A stretch of DNA of 64,000 nucleotides from Frigidibacter sp. ROC022 (GCF_024723735.1 NZ_JANQDU010000001.1:372001-436000), one strand, 5' to 3'; shown: positions 26,813 through 34,927, counted from the first letter of the stretch. Numbers and translations are program-made. The notes: generated from the sequence alone by a model not told the origin.

Positions 26813-28173
26813 AAGCTCGACTGCAATCCGACCCGGAGGCCCAGATCATTGCGATCATAGAGGTCGTCATTTGACTCGGTCCGGTTCAGCAGGACATCAA
26901 ACCGCGGCGAAAAGCCGAAATACTGGATCTCGGTAAGAACCGCCGACACCCCCAGGCTGTATTCGTGGTCGAGCCGGGCGCCCGCGGTGAAGACCGAGGT
27001 TGGGAACCGACGCCCGCCGACCGCGGCATTCAGCCCGAACTGCACGCCCATCACCGGTTTCGCGAAGTCGTAGTCAAGCCGCAGCGTGACGCCGTCATTG
27101 GCGATCGAGGCGGCCGCCGAGTCCGTGTGGGCCAGTGTCAGCTCGCCGTGCAGGACACCGCCGGCCTCGAACTTCCGGGTCGCACCGAGACCCAGCGTAT
27201 AGATATCGGCCGAGCGCAAGGTCTGATCCAGCCGCCATTGCCGCTCGACGCCGAAGGTGAGCTTGAGCTTGGCCACGGGGCTGACGGGCTTGAAATAGTC
27301 CAGGCTGAAGGCAAGGCTGTTCATCAGCGGTGCGCCCCCGTAGTGGGTGCGCGCGCCGACAAGGCCGATGCTCAACCCGCCGTCCCGCCCGACCCGGCGG
27401 TCGTGGCTGAGGCCCAGTTGAAACTGTGTATAGGCATAGTCCGACCCCTTCGCATCTGGGGCCAGGTCCTGCGCTTCGCGGGTCAGGGTATAGGTCCGGC
27501 CGTAGAGCGAGGTGGTCAGCCGCGTCGCATGGCGCGCATCGCCATCCAGCAGGTAGCGCAGCCGGACTCCGGCCGAATACTCGACCCCCGCCAGCGCCCG
27601 GCTTTCTCCCGGCAGGCCGAAGACCAGCCCTCCATAGCTGATCGCGTCGGCGGAACTGCCGCCATTGGCATTCGAGGTCGGACGCACGCCGAAGGTCAGC
27701 GACAGTTGCATCGGCGACTGGGCCCGGACCCGGCGAAAGCTCTTGGCGACGGCAGCTTCCTGCCGCTCGGTCTCGGCCAGCGAAGCGGCCCGACGCAACC
27801 AGAACTGCGACCGCAGGGGATGTTCGGCGACATTCTCGGCGCCGGCCCGCAGGAAGGCCGCATTGAACCGTTGCAGCCGGTTCGGAGCATGCCGGAACGC
27901 CCGTGCCGCCGCGCGTATGCCCTGGTCGGCCCGGCCCAGAGCGGGCGCCGCCCGTGCCAGCGCCAGCAGGGCCGGCACGTCGTTCGGGTCGCGCTCCAGC
28001 AGCACCCTTGCCAGGTCGTAGGCCAGCCGAAAATCGCCCCGCAGCGAGGCTTGCAACGCAATCGCGCGCGCCTGATCCGGAGTCAGATCCTCGGCGCGCG
28101 CCGGTGCCGCGAACAGCGCCAGCAGCAGGATCAGGGCCGCAATCGGGCGGACAGCCGCCCGCCTTGGACTCAT
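26809..28173 (-). CDS. SLAM-like surface lipoprotein assembly modifier (outer membrane)
   Basis: 454 residues. Signal peptide (about 1-27, ending APARA), then a TPR-like helical domain (about 30-150: GDFRLAYDLARVLLERDPNDVPALLALARAA), then a beta-barrel of alternating strands (about 155-454) ending in Phe, as outer-membrane proteins do. This N-TPR plus DUF560 barrel layout is that of Slam proteins, which move specific lipoproteins to the cell surface. The gene just upstream, overlapping by 4 nt, encodes a lipoprotein with TbpB-like strands, the expected substrate. Identified from architecture and context; the barrel sequence is divergent. Confidence 0.8.
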   Translation of the reverse strand: MSPRRAAVRPIAALILLLALFAAPARAEDLTPDQARAIALQASLRGDFRLAYDLARVLLERDPNDVPALLALARAAPALGRADQGIRAAARAFRHAPNRLQRFNAAFLRAGAENVAEHPLRSQFWLRRAASLAETERQEAAVAKSFRRVRAQSPMQLSLTFGVRPTSNANGGSSADAISYGGLVFGLPGESRALAGVEYSAGVRLRYLLDGDARHATRLTTSLYGRTYTLTREAQDLAPDAKGSDYAYTQFQLGLSHDRRVGRDGGLSIGLVGARTHYGGAPLMNSLAFSLDYFKPVSPVAKLKLTFGVERQWRLDQTLRSADIYTLGLGATRKFEAGGVLHGELTLAHTDSAAASIANDGVTLRLDYDFAKPVMGVQFGLNAAVGGRRFPTSVFTAGARLDHEYSLGVSAVLTEIQYFGFSPRFDVLLNRTESNDDLYDRNDLGLRVGLQSSF

Positions 28174-29036
28174 GGCGAGATGAAGCCAGTCTGATCGGCG
28201 ATGAACGCCCCGCGCTCCATCACTTGCAGGCCGCTGTCGTCATCGGCGCTGGTGATGACCACCACCCCGGCGACCTGGCCCTCGAGCCCCGCGCCGACCG
28301 TCCCGCCGAAGATGCCTTCCAGCGTGCCGGTGCCGCCGGTCGAACTGTCCGGGAAGACCTCGACCACGTCGGTCGCGTTGATCTTGATGCCGTCGTGGTC
28401 GGTCGTCGAGCCGGACAGGTAGGGCAGGTCGCCGATCAGGTTGCCGTTGCTGTCGAAGGCCTGCCGGTCAACCACCAGCACGTCAATCGCGCCCACCACG
28501 TCGAAATCGTCGAAATCCATCCGCAGCTTCACCACGCCGGTCGAGCTTCCCATCTCGGTCGAGTCGCCCTCATAGACCCGCAGCCCGGCATAGGGACCCT
28601 CAAAGGTCGCCTCGCCCTGGTTCGGCAGGGTCGCACCCGTCGAGGTGTACATCGTCCCGCCATAGCCGAAATTGATGTAGCCGTCGGTCGCGACAACTCC
28701 GGCCGAGACCTTGTCGGCCAGGCTGGCTGAGAACAGCGCAACGTAGTCCTCGTCGCCGGCCGAGTTCCGGTAGCCGCGGAATCCGTTCCGGTCCAGAGTC
28801 ACGTCGCGTACATAGGTGCCATCGAGGTCAAACGGCAGGTTGTTGATCGAGACCACGTCGGTGGAGGGATTGTAGGTGAACCGGTTCACCTCGCCCGAAC
28901 AGGTGGTGTTGCCGTCGCAGGTGGAGCTGCCGCCGCCGCCGCCGTCGTCTTCGGTCACGCTGAACAACGGATTGGTCCCGTCGCCGCAGGCGCTCAAGGC
29001 CAGCGCCAGCGGTAGGATGATTGCCGCCCTCTTCAT
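28170..29036 (-). CDS. Surface lipoprotein with TbpB-like barrel, probable SLAM substrate
   Basis: 288 residues. Lipoprotein signal peptide with lipobox LSAC and Cys17, then a low-complexity tether (DDGGGGGSS) and a beta-rich domain. GEATFEGPYAGLRVYEG, LRMDFDDFDVVGAIDVL and the C-terminal LEGIFGGTVGAGLEGQVAGVVVI match the pattern of TbpB-like C-lobe barrels carried by Slam-dependent lipoproteins. A small CDGNTTCSG pair of cysteines may form a disulphide. ATG 29036 has AGGTG upstream. First gene of the operon with SLAM, DUF817 and gloA. Ligand unknown; related proteins bind iron carriers or host proteins. Confidence 0.82.
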   Translation of the reverse strand: MKRAAIILPLALALSACGDGTNPLFSVTEDDGGGGGSSTCDGNTTCSGEVNRFTYNPSTDVVSINNLPFDLDGTYVRDVTLDRNGFRGYRNSAGDEDYVALFSASLADKVSAGVVATDGYINFGYGGTMYTSTGATLPNQGEATFEGPYAGLRVYEGDSTEMGSSTGVVKLRMDFDDFDVVGAIDVLVVDRQAFDSNGNLIGDLPYLSGSTTDHDGIKINATDVVEVFPDSSTGGTGTLEGIFGGTVGAGLEGQVAGVVVITSADDDSGLQVMERGAFIADQTGFISP

Positions 29037-29197
29037 GTCAACACCTGCCATTGGTCTGTTTTCTTTGCGGCCAGCGTCCCTGATCTCACGGTATCGTGTC
29101 AACTGCCGCCGCGTTTTCGCCGACGGGGGACCCTGTGACTGATGCCGGAAAGCCCCGCTTTGCGGCAGCCCCCGATCTGGTCGATTGCCGCCCCCTG
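29037..29197. other. Divergent intergenic region (lipoprotein operon / thyX)
   Basis: Holds the promoter of the minus-strand lipoprotein operon; no clear -35/-10 pair was recognised. The thyX side contains the palindrome listed separately. Confidence 0.5.
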
Positions 29198-29215
29198 ACC
29201 GCTATATATAGTGGT
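29198..29215. promoter_or_regulatory. NrdR-box-like palindrome upstream of thyX
   Basis: ACCGCTATATATAGTGGT: the core CTATATATAG is a perfect palindrome and matches the central part of the NrdR-box consensus (acaCwAtATaTwGtgt). It ends 32 bp before the thyX start. Only one copy is seen, whereas NrdR usually binds tandem boxes. Confidence 0.45.
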
Positions 29216-29247
29216 TTTTGATTCGAGATACCCCAGAGGAGCCCGTC

Positions 29248-30168
29248 ATGCCATTGTCCCCCGAGCAAGAGGCCGAGATTGCCCAGCAGCGCGCCACCCC
29301 GGTGCCGACGCTTCGCGCGGTCTCGCCGGGGCTCGAGGCGCGGCTCTACACCGCGCAGCCGGTGCTCGATCACGGTTTCGTCCGGGTCATCGACTACATG
29401 GGCGACGATGCCGCGATCTGCCAGGCGGCGCGGGTCAGCTATGGCCGCGGCACCAAGGCGGTCTCGAATGACGAGGGGCTGATCCGCTACCTGATGCGGC
29501 ACTGGCACTCGACCCCGTTCGAGATGTGCGAGATCAAGCTGCACGTCAAGCTGCCGGTCTTCGTCGCCCGGCAGTGGATCCGGCACCGGACCGCCAATGT
29601 GAACGAATATTCGGCCCGCTATTCGATCCTCGACCGCGAATTCTACATCCCCGAGGCTTCGGCCCTGGCGGCGCAGTCGCGGCAGAACAACCAGGGCCGG
29701 GGCGAGTCCCTGGGCCCGGAAGAGGCGGCGCGGGTGCTCGACTGGCTCAAGGCCGATGCCGGGCGGGCCTATGACCATTACGAGGCGATGATCTCGGACA
29801 CCGCCCCGGACGGCAGCCCGCAGCAGGGTCTGGCGCGCGAGCTGGCGCGGATGAACCTGCCGGCCAATATCTATACGCAATGGTACTGGAAGGTCGATCT
29901 GCACAACCTGTTCCATTTCCTGCGGCTGCGCGCCGATGCCCATGCGCAATGGGAAATCCGGGTCTATGCCGAGGCGATCTGCGAGATGGTCCGCGACTGG
30001 GTCCCCGCCGCCTATGCCGCCTTCGAGGATTACCGCCTCGGCGGCGCCCAGCTGAGCGCCAAGGCGCTGGACTGCCTGCGCCGGATGCTGAAGGGCGAGG
30101 AGGTGACGCAGGAGACCTCGGGCATGAGCAAGGGCGAATGGCGGGAGTTTCAGGGGGTGATCGGGTGA
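29248..30168 (+). CDS. thyX: FAD-dependent thymidylate synthase
   Basis: 306 residues. Makes dTMP from dUMP with methylene-THF, using FADH2. The ThyX motif [15 protein letters not shown] (RHR-x7-S) is complete; [24 protein letters not shown] precedes it and [21 protein letters not shown] follows. ATG 29248 has AGAGGAG 8 nt upstream, and an in-frame upstream extension lacks any start of comparable quality. Stand-alone gene; the NrdR-like palindrome upstream would tie it to deoxynucleotide supply. Confidence 0.96.
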   Translation: MPLSPEQEAEIAQQRATPVPTLRAVSPGLEARLYTAQPVLDHGFVRVIDYMGDDAAICQAARVSYGRGTKAVSNDEGLIRYLMRHWHSTPFEMCEIKLHVKLPVFVARQWIRHRTANVNEYSARYSILDREFYIPEASALAAQSRQNNQGRGESLGPEEAARVLDWLKADAGRAYDHYEAMISDTAPDGSPQQGLARELARMNLPANIYTQWYWKVDLHNLFHFLRLRADAHAQWEIRVYAEAICEMVRDWVPAAYAAFEDYRLGGAQLSAKALDCLRRMLKGEEVTQETSGMSKGEWREFQGVIG

Positions 30169-30194
30169 GGGAGGCGCAAGACGGCAGGGAGGTT

Positions 30195-30220
30195 GGTGCG
30201 TGCGAGCACGCACCCTACGG
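30195..30220 (+). repeat. 26-bp inverted repeat, left copy
   Basis: Begins GGTGCGTGC-GA-GCACGCACC, itself a hairpin, followed by CTACGG. Identical (reverse complement) to 30584-30609. Confidence 0.85.
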
Positions 30221-30583
30221 TTACTGGATTATAGATGAGAAGCTTCCGGAATGGCATTCTCATTTGGATGTGGTTGAGTCGAAAATTGGCGGTCACGCAG
30301 ATATTTCCGCTCGGGCATCTAAAAGGAATCTTGTTGGCAATTGAACAGCGAGCAGAAGTCGTTGGGTGCCCCCGCCAGCCCGGAATCAAGGCGCGCAGCG
30401 CCGCCGGGCAGCGCCCGGCCGCCCGCACGGGCGGGCGCTTCTTCTCCCTCGGACCCAGCGGCAAGACCCGATGGGGCGGCGCCATAAATCGCAAGAGCTG
30501 ACCCGTAGCGGCGCCCACCCGCGGTCGGGCGCGGCCCTCGGTTGCGCCAGGCCAGCCGGAAAGTGGGTGCCGGTCCGGGGATT

Positions 30584-30609
30584 CCGTAGGGTGCGTGCTC
30601 GCACGCACC
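30584..30609 (-). repeat. 26-bp inverted repeat, right copy
   Basis: Exact reverse complement of 30195-30220. Reads CCGTAG followed by the GGTGCGTGC hairpin on the plus strand. Confidence 0.85.
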
Positions 30610-30755
30610 ACACCCCGTCGCTCCCCGGCCAAAGCCCGGCCTGCGTCAACGGAGCATTAACCATAACACCCGTCCGCAGGAGTCTTTAAAGGATTCCAAT
30701 GCCTTGACCCCCCGTCCCCATGGGGACGCCCGGCCAGGCGGGGCGCGGGCGGCCG

Positions 30756-31400
30756 CTATTCGCCCGGATCGCGCAGCAGATCGGCGACGGCGCGGCCCAG
30801 TTTCCGATGCTCCGGCGCCTCGAAATGCACCCCGTCGATGGCCGAGCTCTCGATCAGCGTCCCGGCGTCGAGAAAGGCCAGGCCGCGGCTCTCGGCCTCG
30901 GCCCGGTAGAGCTCGGGCAGCGCCAGCGACTTGGCATGGCCGCCGCGGAACTTCACTTCCAGGGCGCCCTGTTCCAGCACCGGCGGCGGGCAGATCAGCA
31001 GGACATCGAAGCCGCCGTGCCGCTCCTGCATCTCGTCCGACAGGCAGATGTCGAGCAGAACCCCGGCATCCGCCGCGACCTGCTCGGGCGAGACATCGAA
31101 GACCCGCTTCATATCGTTGGTGCCCAGCATCAGCGTCAGCGCGTCGATCGGCCCGTGGCTCTGCAAGGCGATCATCAGCCCGACCCGCCCGTCCATATGC
31201 GGCCCCATCACCGGATCGGGATGCGCCAATGTCCGTCCCGGCAAACCTTCCTCGACCAGCGACCATGCGTCGCCGAGCGCGGCAAGACAGACGCCGGGCC
31301 AGCGTTCATCGGGCGGCAAACGACGACCGGGTTCGCCTTCGACCCGGATCGGCAGGGTGCCATAGGTGTTGGAATCGCCGAAGGTCAGCAGTAGCGGCAT
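30756..31400 (-). CDS. SGNH/GDSL-type hydrolase (arylesterase-like)
   Basis: 214 residues. Block I TFGDSNTYG (6-14) with nucleophile Ser10, block III MLGTNDMK with the conserved Asn, and block V DGVHFEAPEH with catalytic Asp and His. No signal peptide, so cytosolic, resembling the TesA/arylesterase group acting on aryl or acyl esters and acetylated sugars. Stand-alone; the csp gene lies upstream in the same direction beyond a strong hairpin. Confidence 0.9.
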   Translation of the reverse strand: MPLLLTFGDSNTYGTLPIRVEGEPGRRLPPDERWPGVCLAALGDAWSLVEEGLPGRTLAHPDPVMGPHMDGRVGLMIALQSHGPIDALTLMLGTNDMKRVFDVSPEQVAADAGVLLDICLSDEMQERHGGFDVLLICPPPVLEQGALEVKFRGGHAKSLALPELYRAEAESRGLAFLDAGTLIESSAIDGVHFEAPEHRKLGRAVADLLRDPGE

Positions 31401-31434
31401 CGCCGTGCCCCCCTGGTCCCGCAGGACATGGCAC

Positions 31435-31462
31435 GATCCGGGGCGCCGCAGCGCCCCGGATC
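31435..31462 (-). terminator. Terminator-like hairpin after the cold-shock gene
   Basis: GATCCGGGGCGC (31435-31446) pairs perfectly over 12 bp with GCGCCCCGGATC (31451-31462), loop of four. No T-run follows on the minus strand. Confidence 0.6.
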
Positions 31463-31495
31463 GCCGGTTTCAGTCAGGACGCGCTTCGCGCCGGT

Positions 31496-31702
31496 TCAGA
31501 GCTTCTGCAACTCGGTCGCAGAGGCGCGGCCGTCGCGGCCCTCGCGCAGCTCGTAGCCGATCTTCATGTTGTCGGCGAGCCCGGTCATCCCGGCACGCTC
31601 GACAGCAGAGATATGAACGAAGACATCCTTGCCGCCATCATCCGGCGCAATGAAGCCGTAGCCTTTGGTGGTGTTGAACCATTTTACGGTGCCGGTCGGC
31701 AT
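31496..31702 (-). CDS. Cold-shock domain protein (CspA family)
   Basis: 68 residues, one OB-fold cold-shock domain. RNP1-like KGYGFIAPD and RNP2-like DVFVHISAVE motifs are intact; single-stranded RNA/DNA chaperone. The final part (LREGRDGRASATELQKL) is the usual C-terminal strand. The ~200-nt upstream region may be a long 5' leader, as is common for csp genes, and contains a compound stem at 31764-31795. Confidence 0.94.
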   Translation of the reverse strand: MPTGTVKWFNTTKGYGFIAPDDGGKDVFVHISAVERAGMTGLADNMKIGYELREGRDGRASATELQKL

Positions 31703-31763
31703 GCCGTCTCTCCTTCGACGTTTCCCGACCGCGAGATTGCGGCGGGGCGGTGCAGCCAGGGCT

Positions 31764-31795
31764 ACTTACGGCTGCTCCGGAAAGGAGCGATGTAA
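31764..31795 (-). promoter_or_regulatory. Compound stem-loop upstream of the cold-shock gene
   Basis: Outer CTTAC (31764-31768) with GTAAG (31791-31795) and inner GCTCC (31773-31777) with GGAGC (31783-31787). Could be part of a temperature-responsive leader; position relative to the transcription start is unknown. Confidence 0.3.
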
Positions 31796-31900
31796 GCGAA
31801 GTCTGTTGTCACGCGCCGGTATTATGAGCAGGAATCAATTTTTATCAAGATCTGTTGCGATTGCGCTGGACTTGGGTGAGGAAATGAGCAGGGGAGACTC

Positions 31901-32233
31901 ATGAAGCTGCATGGATTGAAGAGTTGCGACACCGTCCGGAAGGCGCTCAAGGCGCTTCGGGCCGCGGGATTGTCGCCGGAATTCAGGGATTTCCGGGAAG
32001 ACGCGCCGGATGTGGCCGAGATCGAGCGCTGGTTGCAGGCGCTTGGACCCGGCCTTCTGAACCGGGCCTCGACCACCTGGCGCGGGCTGGACGAGGCCGA
32101 AAAAGCCCTGCCGCCGGCCGAGCTGATGGCCCGCCATCCCGCCCTGATCAAGCGGCCCGTGATCGAAGAGGGCGACCGGCTGACCCTGGGCTGGAAGCCT
32201 GACGTGCAGGCCCTATGGCTGGGCGCGGCGTAG
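31901..32233 (+). CDS. ArsC/Spx family thioredoxin-fold protein (YffB-like)
   Basis: 110 residues. SCDTVRKALKAL at residues 9-20 carries the family N-terminal Cys10; there is no second Cys two residues later, so it is not a CXXC redox protein. LIKRPVIEEGD near 81 is the conserved Arg-Pro loop of ArsC-like folds. It resembles YffB (glutathione-dependent, function unclear) more than a true arsenate reductase, and no ars genes are near. AGGGGAGA precedes the ATG. Its end overlaps the convergent DoxX gene by 21 nt. Confidence 0.85.
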   Translation: MKLHGLKSCDTVRKALKALRAAGLSPEFRDFREDAPDVAEIERWLQALGPGLLNRASTTWRGLDEAEKALPPAELMARHPALIKRPVIEEGDRLTLGWKPDVQALWLGAA

Positions 32234-32761
32234 CAGCCGGTCGGCCGACAGGGGGCCCGAGCCAAGCCAGACCACGATCAGCAGCACCATGATCCACAGC
32301 CCGCGCTGATCCCAGATCAGGGCACCGGGATCGCCGTCGAACCAGCGCCCGACCGTCGCGGCATCGGCCATGTGGCCATGAATGTCGGTCAGCGACTGCA
32401 TCAGGACGAAGCCGATCATGCCGAGCGCCGCCAGCCGTCCGAAGAGACCGATCAGCAGCAGCAGCGGCAGGATGAATTCGGCCAGCATTCCGGCTTCGAC
32501 CACGGCCCAGTGGAACAGTCCGAGGTTCTGCACGTTGTAGCTGGCGGCCTCGAAGGCCCTGGGGAAGATCTGCGCATAGGCGCCGCTCGCGGGGCGCAGG
32601 ATGCCCAGCACCCCGTCACCCAGCTTGGTCATCGCCGAGTTCCAGTAATAGATCAGCAGGGTGCCGGCCAGCACCAGCCGCGCCAGGCTCGGCAGCAGGG
32701 CCGGGGCGGTGGCGGCAAGGCGCCGGGTCAGGCGGTCATAGGCGGTCAGAAGTTCCAGCAT
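32213..32761 (-). CDS. bufD: DoxX family membrane protein of the bufferin cluster
   Basis: 182 residues, four main hydrophobic helices (about 23-42, 78-105, 108-125, 155-172). DoxX-type N-terminus LARLVLAGTLLIYYWNSAMTKLGD. DoxX genes commonly close bufA-bufB-bufC operons; a role in membrane redox or metal handling is proposed but unproven. It starts inside bufC (26-nt overlap) and so is co-translated. The symbol follows cluster position. Confidence 0.8.
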   Translation of the reverse strand: MLELLTAYDRLTRRLAATAPALLPSLARLVLAGTLLIYYWNSAMTKLGDGVLGILRPASGAYAQIFPRAFEAASYNVQNLGLFHWAVVEAGMLAEFILPLLLLIGLFGRLAALGMIGFVLMQSLTDIHGHMADAATVGRWFDGDPGALIWDQRGLWIMVLLIVVWLGSGPLSADRLLRRAQP

Positions 32762-33551
32762 CGTCGGTCCCTTCGGTGATGGACGTCATGGCCTGTGCAT
32801 CGACCAGGGTCTGCAACAGGGCGGTCAGGTCGAGCTCGGGTCCGGCGGCCTCCAGCGCCACTCCAAAACTCCGGCCCTCGGCCAGGGCCTGCAGGAAACG
32901 CGCGGCACCGGGCGCCAGCGGATAGGGTCTGGCGTCATAGCCGGGCCGGGCGACCAGCACGGTTTCGGCCTGCATCTGCGGCTTTGGTCCGTCGGCCATG
33001 TTGGCACGCCAGATCGCCAGGATCGGCCAGTCCGAGGCGACGATCCGCACGGCCGGGGCCAGCCCGATCCGCGCCGCCATCAGCCGCTCGGGCGGCAGGG
33101 CGCCGAGGGCATCCGTGTCGATGGGCGCGGCATCGGCGGCGTGATAGGCGGCGCGCAGGGCGTTCTCCAACCGGGCGACATCGGGCAGGTAGCCCAGATG
33201 CGCGACCGGCGGGAAGCGTTCCAGGAAGCCCGGCATCTCGTCGCCATAGGTTGCCAGCCTGGGGCTTTTCGGCGGATGAATGCGGAGGAACTCGCGCGCC
33301 ATGGCCCGAAAGAACTCTTCGCCCACCAGCTTGAATATGCAGGGGAAGCTTTGTTCCAGCGCGTCGATCAGTGAAACGGTGACATTGTTGCGATAGACGT
33401 CGAAGCGTTTGCCGGCGGGGCGGCCATCGGGGCCGATCAGACCCGGCGGCACCGCGGCGTCAGGGTCCAGAAGCGCGGCGACGAAGCCGGGTTGGCGCTG
33501 GCCGGCGGCGGAGAGCGGGCCGGATTTCGGGGGCAGATCGGGAGAGGTCAT
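32736..33551 (-). CDS. bufC: DUF2063 protein, MNIO partner (BufC)
   Basis: 271 residues. N-terminal DUF2063 region with GKRFDVYRNNVTVSLIDALEQSFPCIFKLVGEEFFRAMAREFLRIHPP is diagnostic. Such proteins pair with MNIO enzymes, bind the precursor peptide and aid modification. The second half (LGALPPERLMAARIGLAPAVRIV...) is a smaller domain. Overlaps bufB by 4 nt and bufD by 26 nt. Confidence 0.9.
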   Translation of the reverse strand: MTSPDLPPKSGPLSAAGQRQPGFVAALLDPDAAVPPGLIGPDGRPAGKRFDVYRNNVTVSLIDALEQSFPCIFKLVGEEFFRAMAREFLRIHPPKSPRLATYGDEMPGFLERFPPVAHLGYLPDVARLENALRAAYHAADAAPIDTDALGALPPERLMAARIGLAPAVRIVASDWPILAIWRANMADGPKPQMQAETVLVARPGYDARPYPLAPGAARFLQALAEGRSFGVALEAAGPELDLTALLQTLVDAQAMTSITEGTDDAGTSDRL

Positions 33552-34417
33552 GCCGTGACCCCGACCCTGTGATCAAGGACGTCCGCCGCAAGACCGGCCT
33601 CGGCCCTCAGCGTCGGCCAGTCGGGCACGTCGTTGTCCCATTCGATCAGCGTCGGCAGGGCGCCGGCGCGGGCGATGGTCCGGCCATAGAGCGCCCAGAC
33701 CGGATCGACCACCGGCCTGGCGTGGCTGTCTATCAGCAGCGGCGCGCCCTGGTCGTCGGTATCGGCGTCATGGCCGCCAAGGTGAATCTCGCCGACCAGG
33801 TCCATCGGGAATGCGTCGATATAGGATTCCGGATCGCTTTGCTGGTTGGTGGCCGAGACGAAGACGTTGTTGACGTCGAGCAGCAGGCCGCAGCCGGTGC
33901 GCCTGGCGATGCCGGTCAGAAACTCGATCTCGCTCATCTCGGTTTCGGCAAAGGCCAGATAGGTCGAAGGGTTTTCCAGCAGCATCCGGCGTCCGACGCT
34001 GTCCTGCACCTGATCGACATGCTCGGCGACCCGGGCCAGCGTCACCTCGGTGTAGGGCAGCGGCAGCAGGTCGTTCAGATAGTGCGAGTCATGGGTGGAC
34101 CAGGCCAGATGCTCGGAGAAGCTGGCCGGGTTCAGCCAGCCGACAAGATGGCGGAGCCGCGCCAGATGTTCGGCGTCCAGCGGGCCTTCGCCGCCGATCG
34201 ACAGGCCGACACCATGGACCGAGATCGGGAAACGCTCGGCCAGGTGGCGCAACTGCGCCAGCGGGCGGCCGCCGTCGCCCATGTAGTTCTCGGCATGGAT
34301 CTCGAGCCAGGCGACGCTGCCGGGGTCCTCGAGGATGTCCTGATAGTGTTGGGGCTTGTAGCCGACGCCGGGCCGCTGAGGCAGGCCGGTCGGCTGGGCA
34401 GTCGTGGCGTCGAGCAT
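33548..34417 (-). CDS. bufB: MNIO (DUF692) multinuclear iron enzyme, BufB
   Basis: 289 residues, TIM-barrel fold. Iron-binding and catalytic segments typical of the family are present: GVGYKPQHYQDIL, EIHAENYM, SVHGVGLSIGG, SEHLAWS, LLENPSTY, LLLDVNNVFVSATN, GEIHLGGH, and LIEWDNDVPDW. MNIOs oxidise cysteine residues of a partner peptide; in bufferin clusters they modify BufA. It follows bufA after a 60-nt gap holding a strong hairpin. Start ATG 34417. Confidence 0.93.
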   Translation of the reverse strand: MLDATTAQPTGLPQRPGVGYKPQHYQDILEDPGSVAWLEIHAENYMGDGGRPLAQLRHLAERFPISVHGVGLSIGGEGPLDAEHLARLRHLVGWLNPASFSEHLAWSTHDSHYLNDLLPLPYTEVTLARVAEHVDQVQDSVGRRMLLENPSTYLAFAETEMSEIEFLTGIARRTGCGLLLDVNNVFVSATNQQSDPESYIDAFPMDLVGEIHLGGHDADTDDQGAPLLIDSHARPVVDPVWALYGRTIARAGALPTLIEWDNDVPDWPTLRAEAGLAADVLDHRVGVTA

Positions 34418-34439
34418 CGCATGTCCCCCTGCAGGTGGT

Positions 34440-34468
34440 CTCCGGGGCGCAGGATCGGCGCCCCGGAG
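34440..34468 (-). terminator. Intercistronic hairpin between bufA and bufB
   Basis: CTCCGGGGCGC (34440-34450) pairs perfectly over 11 bp with GCGCCCCGGAG (34458-34468), 7-nt loop. No T-run follows, so partial termination or 3'-end protection of a bufA-only transcript are both possible. Confidence 0.65.
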
Positions 34469-34477
34469 CAGAACGGT

Positions 34478-34777
34478 TCAGCCTTCTTTCGGCATGTCGC
34501 GGTCGAGCGGTTCCAGCGAGCCCATGCGCGCCGTGCCGTCCATGCCGGCCGGCAGTTCCATGGTTTCGCAGGTGCCTTTGGCGACCAGTTTCCAGGCATT
34601 GCCCTGATAATCGACCTTCGAGGTGCCGGCACAGGTCGTGCCCGGACCCGCGGCGCAGTCGTTTTCGCCGGCCAGGGCAACGCCGTAGCATTTTTCCTGA
34701 TCCTGGGCGGAAGCGGTATGGGCCGAGACACCGGCCAGAGCTGCGGCAACGGCGGTGATCGCAAGGGTCTTGTTCAT
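34478..34777 (-). CDS. bufA: Bufferin-type RiPP precursor peptide (DUF2282)
   Basis: 99 residues. N-terminal Sec signal peptide (about 1-24, ending TASA) and a small core with four cysteines in the DUF2282 pattern: [33 protein letters not shown] and [12 protein letters not shown]. Family peptides have their cysteines oxidised by the MNIO before export and then bind copper or other metals in the periplasm. First gene of the operon, 52 nt after a GTAACG-N16-CGAA promoter shared in type with the divergent sigma gene. Confidence 0.92.
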   Translation of the reverse strand: MNKTLAITAVAAALAGVSAHTASAQDQEKCYGVALAGENDCAAGPGTTCAGTSKVDYQGNAWKLVAKGTCETMELPAGMDGTARMGSLEPLDRDMPKEG

Positions 34778-34828
34778 GGGTAGTCCTCCAGTTGGGTCGG
34801 GGCCAATGTCGGCCGCCGTGCCTGTCCT

Positions 34829-34854
34829 TTCGCGGTCCCGGGCGATTCCGTTAC
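34829..34854 (-). promoter_or_regulatory. Candidate ECF sigma promoter of the buf operon
   Basis: On the minus strand GTAACG (34854-34849), 16 nt, CGAA (34832-34829). Same boxes and same spacing as the promoter of the divergent sigma gene, and like the GTAACC/CGAA promoters of Caulobacter SigF. Confidence 0.75.
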
Positions 34855-34901
34855 CGACCTCACGAAAGGGTGAAGGAAATGGCCTATTTTCGCCGGAGGC
34901 T

Positions 34902-34927
34902 GTAACGTTTCGCCGGACCGGTGCGAA
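34902..34927 (+). promoter_or_regulatory. Candidate ECF sigma autoregulated promoter
   Basis: GTAACG (34902-34907), 16 nt, CGAA (34924-34927). It lies only 11 nt before the sigma ATG, so the transcript would be nearly leaderless. A 10-bp direct repeat TTTCGCCGGA flanks the -35 box (34888 and 34908). Confidence 0.7.

Larger units (their letters stand above)
30195..30609. repeat. 415-bp region bounded by perfect 26-bp inverted repeats
   Basis: The ends (30195-30220 and 30584-30609) are exact reverse complements over 26 bp. The left third of the interior is AT-rich compared with everything around it; the right part is GC-rich with hairpins (CCGCCCG-CAC-GGGCGGG near 30420). No convincing gene: the frames present lack ribosome sites and family sequence. 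It looks like a non-autonomous (MITE-like) insertion or a pair of palindromic repeats trapping degenerate DNA. Confidence 0.55.

Noticed and set aside
30150-30632. 160-codon minus frame across the inverted-repeat element
   Set aside because: No ribosome site, no homology visible, and it runs through both repeats.
31901-32233. Arsenate reductase arsC
   Set aside because: No ars genes nearby and the sequence is closer to the YffB/Spx-type branch.
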